Origin: Burkholderia stabilis
GTDB lineage: Bacteria > Pseudomonadota > Gammaproteobacteria > Burkholderiales > Burkholderiaceae
Assembly (NCBI RefSeq): GCF_001742165.1
Contig: NZ_CP016443.1
Coordinates: 186,001-250,000 of the forward strand
Reading direction: 5' to 3'
DNA: 64,000 bases
In this document: positions 6,895-16,800 of the stretch, one piece after another
How positions within the stretch are numbered: the stretch's first letter is position 1
How the letters are laid out: each line of letters begins with the position of its first letter
The notes under the pieces: model-generated
What the model saw: only the letters and a program-made list of their open reading frames with translations
What the model was told of the DNA's origin: nothing
Database searches by the model: none
Program-made: the position numbers and the translations under genes

Positions 6895-7800
6895 ATGAAT
6901 AATCTGGCTCGTATCGACCTCAACCTGCTCGTCACGCTGCATGCGCTGCTGAGCGAACGCCACATTTCGCGCGCGGCGGTGCGGCTGCACAAGAGCCAGC
7001 CGGCCGTGAGCCATGCGCTCGCGCGGCTGCGCGAGATCTTCGGCGATCCGCTGCTGGTCCGGCGTGCGGGCCGGCTCGAACTGACGGCACGCGCGAACGA
7101 GCTGGTCGAACCGCTGAACGACGTCCTCGGCCGGCTTGGCGCGCTGATCGAGCCGCCGGCGTTCGATCCGTCGGCGGCCGCGCGCGTCTTTCGCATCGCG
7201 ATGTCCGACTACGGCGCGCGGATCGTGCTGCCGGCGCTCGTGAAAACGCTGCGCGCCGACGCGCCGGGCATCGAGCTGATCGTGTCGCAGGCCACGCGCG
7301 AAGCGATGCGGATGCAGTTGATGGACGGCGAGGTCGATCTCGCGCTCGGTGTGCTGCCCGCGTTGCAGCGCGAACTGCATGCGCAGCCGCTGTTCGTCGA
7401 ATCGTTCGCATGCGTGGCCGACGCGAGCGGCCTGCCGCGCCGCGGCGAACTCGCGCTCGACGCGTGGCTCGCACGGCCGCATGCGCTCGTCGCGATGCGG
7501 GACGGGATGGACAACGAGGTCGATCGCGCGCTCGCCCGGCTGCGGCGCGAGCGGCACATCGCGGTGATCCTGCCGTTCTGGGGTGTCGCGAACGACCTGA
7601 TCGCCGGCACCGATCTCGTGCTGACCGTCGCGCGCCGCAACCTCGACCGCGTGCGCGACGATGCACGGCTGCGCGTGTTCGAACCGCCGTTCCCGATCGA
7701 TTCGTTCGAGTTTGCGCAGCACTGGCATGCGAGGCGGCACGGCGATGCCGCGCACATCTGGCTGCGGCAGACGATCGCGCGGGTCGCGAGCGGGGAGTAG
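6895..7800 (+). CDS. LysR-family transcriptional regulator
   Basis: A 301-residue LysR protein from ATG 6895. The opening LARIDLNLLVTLHALLSERH and the helix-turn-helix (AAVRLHKSQPAVSHALARLRE, about residues 20-40) match the NodD/NahR/LinR branch, and the rest is a periplasmic-binding-protein-like effector domain. An in-frame ATG at 6877 would add six residues without a better ribosome binding site. By position, the likely targets are its own promoter and the divergent DMT transporter gene. Confidence 0.88.
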   Translation: MNNLARIDLNLLVTLHALLSERHISRAAVRLHKSQPAVSHALARLREIFGDPLLVRRAGRLELTARANELVEPLNDVLGRLGALIEPPAFDPSAAARVFRIAMSDYGARIVLPALVKTLRADAPGIELIVSQATREAMRMQLMDGEVDLALGVLPALQRELHAQPLFVESFACVADASGLPRRGELALDAWLARPHALVAMRDGMDNEVDRALARLRRERHIAVILPFWGVANDLIAGTDLVLTVARRNLDRVRDDARLRVFEPPFPIDSFEFAQHWHARRHGDAAHIWLRQTIARVASGE

Positions 7801-8130
7801 CGGCGCGGCTGTTCAGCCATTGGCAGCGAGCGGGAACCCGGCGTCCGGGCGGTCGGCATCCGGGTGGCCGGTCGCGACAAGCAACCGGCGTGACCCATGG
7901 TCCGGATGCGGCGAAGCCGCCGTTCGCGCGATCAATTTACAGCGTTCCGGAATATCCGTATCCTGCCTCGCAGCCGAGGGATGGCGTGCGTTCGCCAGGA
8001 ACGCATCCAGTCCATATCGAACGACATCAAGAACGAGAGCGGTTCACGAACCGATGGCCACCATGGCAGTCGGCTGCGCGTGCGCGACGCCGCTGCCGGC
8101 CGTCTCGTCATTTCACCGGGAAATGCCAGC
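7801..8130 (+). other. Intergenic leader with a segment repeated near 9205
   Basis: No gene is called here. Bases 7934-7990 resemble 9205-9260: both contain CAATTTACAGCG, TCCGTATCCTGCC, GCCGAGGG and GGCGTGC in the same order. Both copies also contain TTTACA-N17-TATCCT (7936-7941 and 7959-7964 here), a plausible sigma-70 arrangement that could serve the gene at 8131. The second copy, however, is inside a credible small ORF, so this could instead be a decayed duplicate of that ORF. Confidence 0.4.
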
Positions 8131-9084
8131 ATGACAATCCGCTTCGTACCGTGGGCGATCGCGATCGGCACTGTGTTCGCAGGTGCTGCCGCGCATGCGG
8201 CAGGTACTGCGCACTCGCTTGATCAGGTGCCCGCGAAGCTCGCTTCGCCCGATGCGCGTGCCGCGTTCTCGCGCGACATGGGCAGCGGGCCTGACGCGGA
8301 CGGTTTTGGCACGCGCCTGCCGCAGGGCTTCACGAAAGAGACGCTCGTCACTCAGCTTGCACCGGGCGAGGACCCGAAGCGCATCGTGCTGGTCGGTGCG
8401 AAGCCTTGGCCGCAACGTCCGGGTGCGTTCGTCGCGATCGTCTGTGCGGCGGCGAGCGACGCACTCGCGCGCCAGGCGCTGCAATTCCGTGCGCCGAGCG
8501 ATTGTGACGGTTATGGGCGCGGCGCCTATGCCGGCACCGTGCAGGGGCTGGTCTGGCTGGGCGTGTTCGAGCGCGGCCCGGACGGTGCGCCGCGCCTCGT
8601 CGCACGCACCGAACAGCCGCTCGGTCAGGCGACCGACTGGAGCAACACGAATCTCGAAAAACCCGACGATCTCGAACAGGAGCAACAGGCCGGCGATCTC
8701 GCGTTGCAGCCCGAGCAATGGTCGCGATTCGATCTCGCGCCATATGGGCTGCGGGCCGGCGACGCGGCGTTCGGCATACGGGCGGGCTGGTCGATCGGCT
8801 ATGCGGGCGGCGGCGCATCGTTCGAGGCGCTGTACCTGCTTCGGATCGACGGCAATGCGCTGCGCGTCGTGTTCGCGCAGCCGATGATGTTCTACCGGAA
8901 CATCGCCGGCGATTGGCATCCCGACGGCACGCGCGATCACGACATCACCGAAGGCAGCAATGTGCTTAACGTACTGTCGACATCGACGGATGGTTTTCAC
9001 GACCTGCAGCTACGCGAGCGCGGCGGCAAATGGCGCCGGACGTTTCGCTGGTCGGCGCGTGATGGCAGGTATCTGCCGCGCTGA
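8131..9084 (+). CDS. Secreted protein of unknown function
   Basis: A 317-residue protein with a clear signal peptide (a short polar start, hydrophobic 6-20, cleavage after AAHA near residue 25). The mature part has no domain I can name. It includes a Gln/Glu run (EQEQQAG) and an aromatic-rich C-terminal half that looks beta-rich. ATG 8131 is chosen because the signal peptide begins there; the frame is open upstream to 7897, but that extension is Arg-rich and unlike a signal sequence. The next gene (9138-9293) begins 53 nt after the stop and is also predicted to be secreted. Confidence 0.6.
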   Translation: MTIRFVPWAIAIGTVFAGAAAHAAGTAHSLDQVPAKLASPDARAAFSRDMGSGPDADGFGTRLPQGFTKETLVTQLAPGEDPKRIVLVGAKPWPQRPGAFVAIVCAAASDALARQALQFRAPSDCDGYGRGAYAGTVQGLVWLGVFERGPDGAPRLVARTEQPLGQATDWSNTNLEKPDDLEQEQQAGDLALQPEQWSRFDLAPYGLRAGDAAFGIRAGWSIGYAGGGASFEALYLLRIDGNALRVVFAQPMMFYRNIAGDWHPDGTRDHDITEGSNVLNVLSTSTDGFHDLQLRERGGKWRRTFRWSARDGRYLPR

Positions 9085-9137
9085 AGTGACGCGGCCTTTG
9101 ACAGCCATGCGCGTCGAACGTGACGGAGGAATCCGGC

Positions 9138-9293
9138 ATGGCGGTATTCAAGGCCCGCGTAGCGTTGCTCACAGGCGCGCTTCTGCCGATCTCGGCTGGC
9201 GCGCAATTTACAGCGCGCAGCGATGTCCGTATCCTGCCGGATGCCGAGGGCGGCGTGCCTGCGCGTCATGCGCATCACGTCCGGCATCCATGA
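9138..9293 (+). CDS. Small secreted protein, 51 residues
   Basis: A short frame with a strong ribosome binding site (GGAGGA, 9125-9130, 7 nt before ATG 9138). It has a good signal peptide (ALLTGALLPISAGAQ, cleavage predicted near residue 22). The mature part has only about 29 residues, starts QFTARSDVRILPDAEGG and ends His-rich (RHAHHVRHP). A segment similar at DNA level, and in one frame at protein level (QFTA-x4-IRILP), occurs at 7934-7990 but is shifted out of frame after RILP. Function unknown. It could also be the truncated N-terminus of a longer lost protein. Confidence 0.5.
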   Translation: MAVFKARVALLTGALLPISAGAQFTARSDVRILPDAEGGVPARHAHHVRHP

Positions 9294-9313
9294 CAATCAG
9301 GAACCGGATTCCA

Positions 9314-9421
9314 ATGAAAATCAAAATCGATCGGGCGTCGCTCGTGCGCGGCGCACGCGCGGCGCTCGCGGCCACGCCGGCTGTCGGGTGCGCGAGCACC
9401 GGGCGGCAGTCACGCCCGTAG
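9314..9421 (+). CDS. Possible remnant lipoprotein, 35 residues
   Basis: A small frame, MKIKIDRASL then AALAATPAVGCAST, with a lipobox-like AVGC about 27 residues in and AGGAA upstream. The hydrophobic core is poor and the protein ends only nine residues after the Cys. It is best regarded as a doubtful or decayed lipoprotein gene between the small secreted protein and the DUF3592-like gene. Confidence 0.22.
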   Translation: MKIKIDRASLVRGARAALAATPAVGCASTGRQSRP

Positions 9422-9431
9422 GGCCGGCGCG

Positions 9432-9884
9432 ATGGCCTCCGAATCGGCGCGCGCCGCCAGGCAGCACACGGAGATGCAGATCTTCAAGGGCATCGTGTTC
9501 ACCATCGCGGGCACGTGCATGCTGATCGGCGTCTGCATGTGGGCGCAGTCGACGCGCGAATTCCTGCGGATATCGATCGTCGTGCCGGGCCGCGTCATCC
9601 ACTTGAACGCGGGCCCCCATCATCCGGAGATCGCGTTCACCACGCTCGCGGGCGAGCACGTCGAATATCCGCAGGGCGGCGAAGTCAGCGTGCAGGACGG
9701 TGCGACGGTCGAGGTGCGTTACTCGCCGGATGCGCCCAGGATGACTGCGCGGATGAACACGTTCGGCGCGATCTGGGGCGGGGTGCTGACCCTCGGCGCG
9801 ATGGGCGCCGTTTTTTTCCTCGGCGGCGCCGGGCAGCTGTGGTCCGGCGTGCGTGCATGGCGCAGCGCCCGCGTGCGCGATTGA
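9432..9884 (+). CDS. DUF3592-like membrane protein
   Basis: A 150-residue protein with two transmembrane helices (about 19-37 and 114-134) enclosing a soluble beta-rich region with GRVIHL, IAFTTLAGEHVEYP and VEVRYSPDAPRMTARM. The layout (TM, beta domain ending in a V-x-Y-x-P-x-x-P/A segment, TM) is that of the DUF3592 family, whose function is unknown. ATG 9432 gives a short polar extension; ATG 9474 would start just before TM1 and is possible. The last residues are Arg-rich. Confidence 0.65.
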   Translation: MASESARAARQHTEMQIFKGIVFTIAGTCMLIGVCMWAQSTREFLRISIVVPGRVIHLNAGPHHPEIAFTTLAGEHVEYPQGGEVSVQDGATVEVRYSPDAPRMTARMNTFGAIWGGVLTLGAMGAVFFLGGAGQLWSGVRAWRSARVRD

Positions 9885-10017
9885 GCGCGGGCGCCGCGCG
9901 GCTGGACGTCGCGCGGAATCTGGAGGACCATTTATCGGTATGCCGCCGGCGGGCGTGTGCGATAGCCGCCCGTTCGTGCGGCCCCGAATCCCGCCGATCC
10001 TCGCCGAGCCGAACATC

Positions 10018-10812
10018 ATGGAACCCGATCACGACACTGCCGAGCCGATCCTGTTGCGCGACGCGCACGACGGCGTCGTCACGCTGCGCCTGAACCGACC
10101 GCAGCAGTTCAACGCGTTGTCCGAAGCGATGCTGGCGAGCCTGCACGATGCGTTCGACACGCTGGCGGCCGATCCGCATGTACGCTGCGTCGTGCTGGCG
10201 GCGCAGGGCAAGGCGTTTTGCGCGGGCCACGATCTTCGGCAGATGCGCAGCAAATCCGAACTCGACTACTACCGCACGCTGTTCGCGCAGTGCAGCCGCG
10301 TGATGCTCGCGATGCGCGCATTGCCGGTGCCGGTGATCGCGCGCGTGCAAGGCATCGCGACGGCGGCCGGCTGCCAGCTCGTGGCCGCATGCGACCTCGC
10401 GATCGCGGCCGATACCGCGCGCTTCGCGGTTTCGGGCATCAACGTCGGGCTGTTCTGCTCGACGCCGGCTGTCGCATTGAGCCGCAACGTCACGGCGAAG
10501 CGCGCGTTCGACATGCTCGTGACCGGACGTTTCGTCGATGCGGCGACGGCCGCCGCGTGGGGGCTCGTCAACGAGGCCGTACCGGAGGACGCGCTCGACG
10601 CGGCCGTCGCGCGCAAGGTCGCGGAGATCGTCGCGAAGAGTCCTGCCGCCGTGCGGTACGGCAAGCAGATGTTCTACCGCCAGCGCGAGTTGCCGCTCGA
10701 CGACGCCTACGCGTATGCGGGCGACGTGATGGCGCGCAACATGATGGAAGAGGATGCGGGCGAAGGGATCGACGCGTTCCTGGAGAAGCGCAAGCCGACG
10801 TGGCGTTCGTAG
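10018..10812 (+). CDS. Enoyl-CoA hydratase/isomerase (crotonase) family protein, ECHDC3-like
   Basis: A 264-residue crotonase-fold protein. The first oxyanion-hole segment KAFCAGHDLRQM (about 63-74) and the second, GIATAAGCQLVAACD (about 111-125), are clear. At the positions where classical enoyl-CoA hydratases carry two catalytic Glu residues this protein has Gln (AAGCQ) and no obvious acid in GINVGLFCSTP, the pattern of the ECHDC3 branch. The reaction is therefore uncertain; acyl-CoA binding is likely. It stands alone, convergent with alr. Confidence 0.8.
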   Translation: MEPDHDTAEPILLRDAHDGVVTLRLNRPQQFNALSEAMLASLHDAFDTLAADPHVRCVVLAAQGKAFCAGHDLRQMRSKSELDYYRTLFAQCSRVMLAMRALPVPVIARVQGIATAAGCQLVAACDLAIAADTARFAVSGINVGLFCSTPAVALSRNVTAKRAFDMLVTGRFVDAATAAAWGLVNEAVPEDALDAAVARKVAEIVAKSPAAVRYGKQMFYRQRELPLDDAYAYAGDVMARNMMEEDAGEGIDAFLEKRKPTWRS

Positions 10813-10898
10813 CGCGCCGCAGGGTGGGCGCGTTCGGCGCAGCGGAAGGGCCGTTACGCGTTTTCGCCGGCCCGGGTTCGTATTCGCCGAAAAGCAAA

Positions 10899-10919
10899 CG
10901 GGCCGCCCGAGGCGGCCCG
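10899..10919 (-). terminator. Rho-independent terminator of alr
   Basis: A perfect 9-bp stem (CGGGCCGCC with GGCGGCCCG, loop of three). On the minus strand it is followed by TTTGCTTTT, as expected for termination of alr about 40 nt past its stop. It could also block read-through from the convergent crotonase gene. Confidence 0.75.
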
Positions 10920-10961
10920 CACATGAAGCGGCACACGCGGCGACGCGCCGCCGTGTCGACC

Positions 10962-12083
10962 TCAGCGCCCGTAGCTTCCCGTGCGCAGCGCCGGCTCCAT
11001 CGTCGACGCGCCGGGCGGCACGATCACGACCGGCACGCGGCGCGCGAGCGCGCACATCAGCTCGTAGCCGATCGTGCCGCTGGCTTGCGCCACATCGTCC
11101 ACCTTCACCTGGTCGCCCCACAGCTCGACGCTCGAGCCGATGCCCGCGTTCGGGCACGGCGTCAGGTCGACGGTGAGCATGTCCATCGACACGCGGCCGA
11201 CGACGCGCGTCATCACGCCGTCCACCGCGATCGGCGTGCCGGTCGGCGCATGGCGCGGATAACCGTCGGCGTAACCGCACGCGACGACGCCGATCCGCAT
11301 CGGCTGGTCGGCCTTGAAACGGCGGCCGTAGCCGACGGTTTCTTCCGGCGCCAGCGTCTGCACGCCGATGATCTTGCTCGTCAGCGTCATCGCGGCCATC
11401 AGCGGCGTGTCGGCGATATGCCGTGACGCGCCCGTCGGCGATGCGCCGTACAGGATCGTGCCGGGCCGCACCCAGTCGCGGTGCGCGCGCGGATGCCACA
11501 GCACGGCCGCCGAATTCGACGCCGAGCGCTCGCCCGGAATCCCCGCCGTGGCCGCATCGAACTGCTCGAGCTGCCAGTCGACTTCGCCTTCGTCGGCGTT
11601 CGCGAAGTGCATCATCAGCGTGATCTTGCCGATCGACGGTGCGCTCGCCGCACGCTCCCACGCGGCGCGGAAAACGTCGGGCCGGTAGCCGAGGCGGTTC
11701 ATCCCCGAGTTCATCTTGAGCTGGATGGCGATCGGCTGCTGCGGCTTCGCCGCGATCAGCAGGTCGAGCTGTTCGTCGCAGTGCACGGCCACCGTCAGCC
11801 GGTGACGATCGGCCAGCTCGACGTCGGCCGGCTCGAAGATTCCTTCGAGCAGCAGCACGGGTTTGTCCCAGCCGAGCTCGCGCGCGCGCACGGCTTCGTC
11901 GAGGTCGAGCAGCGCGATGCCGTCGGCGGCAGCGAGGCCCGGGTAGATGCGTTCGATGCCGTGACCGTATGCGTTGGCCTTGACCACGGCCCACACGCGC
12001 GATTGCGCGGCGGTGCGGCGGATGAAGTCGAGGTTGTGGCGGACGGCGTCGGGGCGGATATGGGCGACGATGGGACGGGGCAT
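10962..12083 (-). CDS. alr: Alanine racemase
   Basis: A 373-residue, full-length PLP enzyme interconverting L- and D-alanine for peptidoglycan. Lys35 in [11 protein letters not shown] carries the PLP, and the catalytic Tyr lies in the GYADGYPR segment contributed across the dimer. Other family landmarks are [10 protein letters not shown], the MHFANAD segment and [11 protein letters not shown]. The gene is monocistronic with its own terminator, and is divergent from the MAPEG gene across about 300 nt. Whether this is the biosynthetic copy or a catabolic one (DadX-like) is not decidable here; no D-amino-acid dehydrogenase lies next to it. Confidence 0.95.
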   Translation of the reverse strand: MPRPIVAHIRPDAVRHNLDFIRRTAAQSRVWAVVKANAYGHGIERIYPGLAAADGIALLDLDEAVRARELGWDKPVLLLEGIFEPADVELADRHRLTVAVHCDEQLDLLIAAKPQQPIAIQLKMNSGMNRLGYRPDVFRAAWERAASAPSIGKITLMMHFANADEGEVDWQLEQFDAATAGIPGERSASNSAAVLWHPRAHRDWVRPGTILYGASPTGASRHIADTPLMAAMTLTSKIIGVQTLAPEETVGYGRRFKADQPMRIGVVACGYADGYPRHAPTGTPIAVDGVMTRVVGRVSMDMLTVDLTPCPNAGIGSSVELWGDQVKVDDVAQASGTIGYELMCALARRVPVVIVPPGASTMEPALRTGSYGR

Positions 12084-12387
12084 GACGATGGCTCGGGTCG
12101 GATGTCGTTCGGCGCGCGGTGGCGCGACAAGGTGTGGCAGGCTGACGCGTCATTGCGCGCCAAGCCAGTGTCGAGCGCTATCTTATTGGTGTTCGACCAG
12201 TTTTAATTAACGTATTTATCGACGATTTGGTGGAAATTTGTGTGGTGGATCGCTCTAGCTGCGGCCGTCGGCGAGATGCGCAGCCGAGTCCCTCGTCTAG
12301 AAAACCGGTGCACGAACAGCACGGCGCAATGCTAAGCTCTCGACGATCTTGTCATTGAGCAATGTAATCATAAAGGAGGAGACTTTG
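12084..12387. other. Divergent promoter region between alr and the MAPEG gene
   Basis: No gene is seen. Bases 12178-12240 are AT-rich (TTTTAATTAACGTATTTATC) and probably hold the alr promoter on the minus strand. The MAPEG gene has a near-perfect ribosome binding site (AAAGGAGGAG, 12372-12381). No clear repeat or operator was found. Confidence 0.5.
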
Positions 12388-12759
12388 ATGACGACGTCCC
12401 AGCTGTGCCTGTTCATCGTGGCGCTGTTGCCGTTCCCGCTGACGTTCCTGGCCAAGGCGCGCAAGGGCTACGACAACCGTGCGCCGCGCGACTACCTGGC
12501 GAAACTCGAAGGCTGGCGCGCGCGGGCGCAGGCCGCGCACCAGAACGCATGGGAAGCGCTTGCGCTGTTCACGGCCGCGTTGGTCGTCGCGTGGCACAAC
12601 GGCGCGAACGCGCACCACGTCGACCAGCTTGCGATGGGTTTCGTCGCGATCCGCGTCGTCTATACGCTGATGTATCTGCTGAACTGGGCGTCGCTGCGTT
12701 CGCTCGTGTGGTTCGGCGGGATGGCGTGCGTCGTCGCGCTGTTCTTCGCCGCGCCGTAA
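12388..12759 (+). CDS. MAPEG-family membrane protein
   Basis: A 123-residue integral membrane protein with four hydrophobic segments (about 4-20, 48-66, 78-96, 104-121). The region with NPR-like DNRAPRDYLAKLEGWRARAQAAHQNAWEAL is characteristic of bacterial MAPEG proteins (membrane-associated proteins in eicosanoid and glutathione metabolism). The start ATG 12388 is fixed by the strong AAAGGAGGAG upstream; the frame is open a little further back. Glutathione-dependent activity is known for some family members and not shown for this branch. Confidence 0.85.
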   Translation: MTTSQLCLFIVALLPFPLTFLAKARKGYDNRAPRDYLAKLEGWRARAQAAHQNAWEALALFTAALVVAWHNGANAHHVDQLAMGFVAIRVVYTLMYLLNWASLRSLVWFGGMACVVALFFAAP

Positions 12760-12808
12760 CCGGCCGGTAGGCAGCCGAGGCCGGCGCATGCCGGCCTGCG
12801 CGCCGCGC

Positions 12809-13756
12809 CTAAGCGCCGCCCGCGCCGCGCGCGTGACTGTCGTTGGATGCGGACGCAACGATTTTCGTGACGAACGGCGGTGCGTCCGCTTCGCGGCGCA
12901 GGAACGCGATCAACGGATCGAGCAGCCGGTGCCGCGTCGACGGATGGCGGCGCAGCACGAAGCGCCACGACGCATCGCGTTCGAGGCCGGGCACCAGCGG
13001 CACGAGACGCCCGCTGCGCAGCTCGGGCTCGATCAGCGGCACGCGGCCGAGCGCGATGCCCGCGCCGCCGACCGCCGCGCCGATCACCTGGCTGAAACTG
13101 CTGTAGCGCACGATCTTCGTTTCGAAGTCGCCCGGCAGGCCGAATGCCGACGCCCAGTTGCGCCAGTCGATCTCGGGGCTGTCCTCGTGCATCTCCTGCA
13201 ACAGCCGCGAGCGGCACACGTGCCCCGATGCGTACGGATACAGCTCGGGGCTGCATACCGGGAACACGGTTTCCTGCATCAATACGTCATCGTCGGCCCG
13301 CTGCCGGTGCGCGGGCACGTGCACGATCGCCAGATCGACGCCGCTGCGCGCGAAATCCGGTTCGTCGTCGAGCACGACGGCATGCAGCGGGGTTTCGGGG
13401 TGAAGTGACGAGAATTCCGCGAGACGGCGCGCGAGCCACATCGACGAAAACGGCGCGTTGGCGGAAACGGTCAGTCGTTGTGCGGTGCCGCGAATTTCGG
13501 CGCACGCGTCGGTCAGGCGCGCCAGCGCGTCGCTGACGGCCGGCAGCAGGCGAGCGCCGGCCGGCGTGAGGCTGATGCCGCCGAGCCCCGTGCTGCGTTC
13601 GAGCAGCCGCGCGTTGAGCGATTCCTCGAGCGCGCGGATCTGGTGGCTGACCGCGCTCGTCGACACGTTCAGCTCGGCCGCCGCGCGCGCGAATCCGCCG
13701 AGGCGGACGGTCGCCTCGAAAGCTCGCAGTGCGCTAAGGGGAGGAAGGTGCGACAT
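12809..13756 (-). CDS. LysR-family regulator, GcvA-like
   Basis: A 315-residue LysR protein. The N-terminus LPPLSALRAFEATVRLGGF with HTH NVSTSAVSHQIRALEESL is the GcvA/AmpR type, followed by the effector-binding domain. It is divergent from the CydDC-like exporter gene (start 13877) with 120 nt between, so it may regulate that gene as well as itself. A symmetric GTTGA-C-TCAAC lies 14 nt before its start. Confidence 0.88.
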   Translation of the reverse strand: MSHLPPLSALRAFEATVRLGGFARAAAELNVSTSAVSHQIRALEESLNARLLERSTGLGGISLTPAGARLLPAVSDALARLTDACAEIRGTAQRLTVSANAPFSSMWLARRLAEFSSLHPETPLHAVVLDDEPDFARSGVDLAIVHVPAHRQRADDDVLMQETVFPVCSPELYPYASGHVCRSRLLQEMHEDSPEIDWRNWASAFGLPGDFETKIVRYSSFSQVIGAAVGGAGIALGRVPLIEPELRSGRLVPLVPGLERDASWRFVLRRHPSTRHRLLDPLIAFLRREADAPPFVTKIVASASNDSHARGAGGA

Positions 13757-13769
13757 GCGGGGTATTGTA

Positions 13770-13780
13770 GTTGACTCAAC
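13770..13780. promoter_or_regulatory. LysR-type half-site pair
   Basis: GTTGA-C-TCAAC, perfectly symmetric about a central base, just upstream of the GcvA-like gene in the divergent gap; TTGAA follows at 13785-13789. Likely an autoregulatory operator, inferred from position only. Confidence 0.35.
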
Positions 13781-13876
13781 ACCCGTTGAAAAATCATCTT
13801 TTGCCGCGCGCGGGCGGCGCGGGTAGCCTCGATCCGGTCAATAAAAACCGTAACGAAACACCGACCGGAGGGCTTC

Positions 13877-16800
13877 ATGTATTTCGACCGACGACTATGG
13901 GCAATGATGGCGGGACTGCGCTGGCGGGTGGCCGCCGCCGTCGCGCTCGGGCTGCTCGCGATGGGTGTCGGCATTCTGCGTTTCGTCTTTCTCGGCCGCG
14001 TGCTGGCGCTCGTTTTTTCTGGCGCGCCGGCGCGCAGCATCGGCGAAGCCGTCGTTGCAACGGCGGCCTGCGTGCTGCTGCGCGCATGGCTCGACCATCG
14101 CCGCACGGTGCTCGCACAACGGACGGCCGGGCGCGTGCAGGCCACGCTGCGCGCACGGCTGTTCGACCGGATCGCCGCGCTCGGCCCCGCGTGGTTCAGC
14201 GGCGAACGCACGGGCGGCGTGATGCTGGCCGTCGTCGACGGCGTCGAGCAGTTGCAGACTTTCTTCGGCGTCTACCTGCCGCAGCTCGTGATCGCCGCGT
14301 GCGCGCCGGTGATGATCTTCGCGGTGCTCGCGTGGTGGGACGTGCCGACGGCCGCGATCCTGCTGGTCGCAGCACTCGTCACGCTCGCGCTGCCGCAGCT
14401 CGTGCATCGCGCCGACCGGCGCGCGGCGCTCGCGCGCTCGACCGCATTCAAGGCGTTCGGCGAAGAGTTTCTCGACGCGGTGCAGGGCTTGCCGACGCTG
14501 AAGGCGTTCGGGCAGAGCAGCGCGTTCGGCCGGAAGCTGGCCGACAAGGCGCGCGCGCTGTCCGGCAGCACGTTCTGGGTGCTCGCGCTCGGCCTGCTGA
14601 CACGTCTCTTCACCGATCTCGGCACGGGCCTCGGCGCGGCCGCGGCGATCGCGGTCGGCGCATGGCGCGTGCGGCATGGCGACATGAGCCTCGAGGCGCT
14701 GCTGATCGTGCTGATGGCCGGCAGCGAAATCTTCCGGCCGCTGCGCGACCTGCGCGCGGTGCTGCACCAGGGGATGATCGGCCAGTCGGCGGCGAATGCG
14801 ATCCACGCGCTGCTCGACGCGGGCAGCCAGGCGCCGGCAGCGCAAGCGCCGCGCGTGCCGGCCCTGCGGCCTGAGATCGCATTCGACGACGTCAGCTTTG
14901 CTTATCCCGGCCGCCGCGCGGACGCGCATGCGCCGCTGCGTTTTTCCGTTCGCGAAGGCGAAACGGTGGCGATCGTCGGCCCGAGCGGCGCGGGCAAATC
15001 GACGATCGTGCGCCTGCTGCTGCGCCAGCATGATGCGCAGGGCGGCGCGATCCGCATCGGCGGCCATGACGTACGCGCGCTCGACGCCGACCAGGTGCGC
15101 GAGATGATCGCGGTCGTCGCGCAGGATGCGACGCTGTTCGACGGCAGCGTTGCCGACAACCTGCGGCTGGGCCGCCCCGACGCGAGCGACGCGGACATGA
15201 TCGCGGCCGCGCGCGCCGCCAACGCGCACGATTTCATCTCGGCGCTGCCCGACGGTTATGCGACACGCATCGGGGAACGCGGGCTGATGCTGTCGGGCGG
15301 CCAGCGTCAGCGCATCGCGATTGCGCGTGCGCTGCTGCGCGATGCGCCGATCCTGCTGCTCGACGAGGCGCTGTCGTCGGTCGATGCGGAGAACGAAGCG
15401 CTGATCCAGCAGGCGCTCGACCGGCTCACGCGCGGGCGAACGACGCTCGTGCTCGCGCACCGGCTGTCCAGCGTGATCGGCGCCGATCGCATCCTCGTGC
15501 TCGACCAGGGGCAGGTGGTCGACGAAGGAACGCACGCGGTGCTGATCGCGCGCGACGGTCCGTATCGACGGTTGATGGGGCCGCAGCTGGAAGCGGTTGC
15601 CGAAACCGTCGGCGCGGCGGCGACGGCGGGCGCGACCGCGCGCGCGTCGTCGGGGCCGCAGGTCAGGCCGCTGAACGACGATGCGGCGACGATCGGCTGG
15701 CCGGAAACCCTGCAGACGCTGCTGCGCTTCGTGCGGCCGTGGAAGGGCAAGGTCGCGCTGACCGTGCTGTTCGGGATCGGCCGCGTGCTCGCGTTCATCG
15801 GCGTCGGCGTGATCGGCGCGATGGTGGTCGGCACGGTGTCGGCCGGGCATGCGAGTCCCGCGCTCGTCGCGGCGCTGCTCGTGATCGCGCCGGTGGCGGC
15901 CGTGCTGCATTGGCTCGAATCGTGGCTCGCGCACGACATGGCTTACCGGCTGCTCGCGGAAATGCGCATCGCGCTGTTCGCGACGCTCGAACGCCTCGCG
16001 CCGGCCGGGCTGCTGCGCCGCCGTTCCGGCGATCTCGTCGCGCTCGCGACGCAGGACGTGGAGACCGTCGAATATTTCTATGCGCACACGCTCGCGCCCG
16101 CGTTCGTCGCGGTGCTCGTGCCGGCCGGCGTGCTGGTGCTGCTGGCGTCGGTCGCATGGCCGCTCGCGCTCGTGCTGCTGCCGTTCCTGCTGTGGGCGGG
16201 CCTGGCGCCCGTGCTGGCGCGGCGCGACGTCGACCGGCTCGGCACCGGCGCGCGCGAAGCGCTCGGCCAGCTCGGCGCGCACCTGACCGAGACGATCCAG
16301 GGGCTCGCGGAACTGACCGCGTTCCAGGCGATCGCGCGTCGGCGCGACGCATTCGTCGCGCAAGCCGATGCGTACCGCAAGCAGCGCGCGAAGCTGCTCG
16401 ACGATCTGTCGTCGCAAAGTGCGGCACTGGAAATCGCGAGCGGGCTCGGCGGTCTTGCCGTCGCGGCGCTCGGCGCGTTCCTGTGCGCGCGCGGCGGATT
16501 CCCGCGTGAATCGTTGCCGCTGCTGGTGCTGGTCGCGGTGGCCGCGTTCATGCCGGTTGCCGAAATCGGCCAGGTCGCGCGCCAGCTTGCCGATACGATT
16601 GCGTCGACGCGCCGGTTGCGCGCGCTGGAGAAGGAGCCCGTGACCGTGACGGACGGCACGCAGCCGATGCCCGGCGATTCGGCCGTGCGTTTCGAGAGCG
16701 CCCGTTTCACGTATCCGGGCCGCAGCGTGCCCGCGATCGACCACGTGAGCTTCGAGGTGCCGCCCGGCAGCACGGTCGCGCTGGTCGGCGCGTCGGGCGC

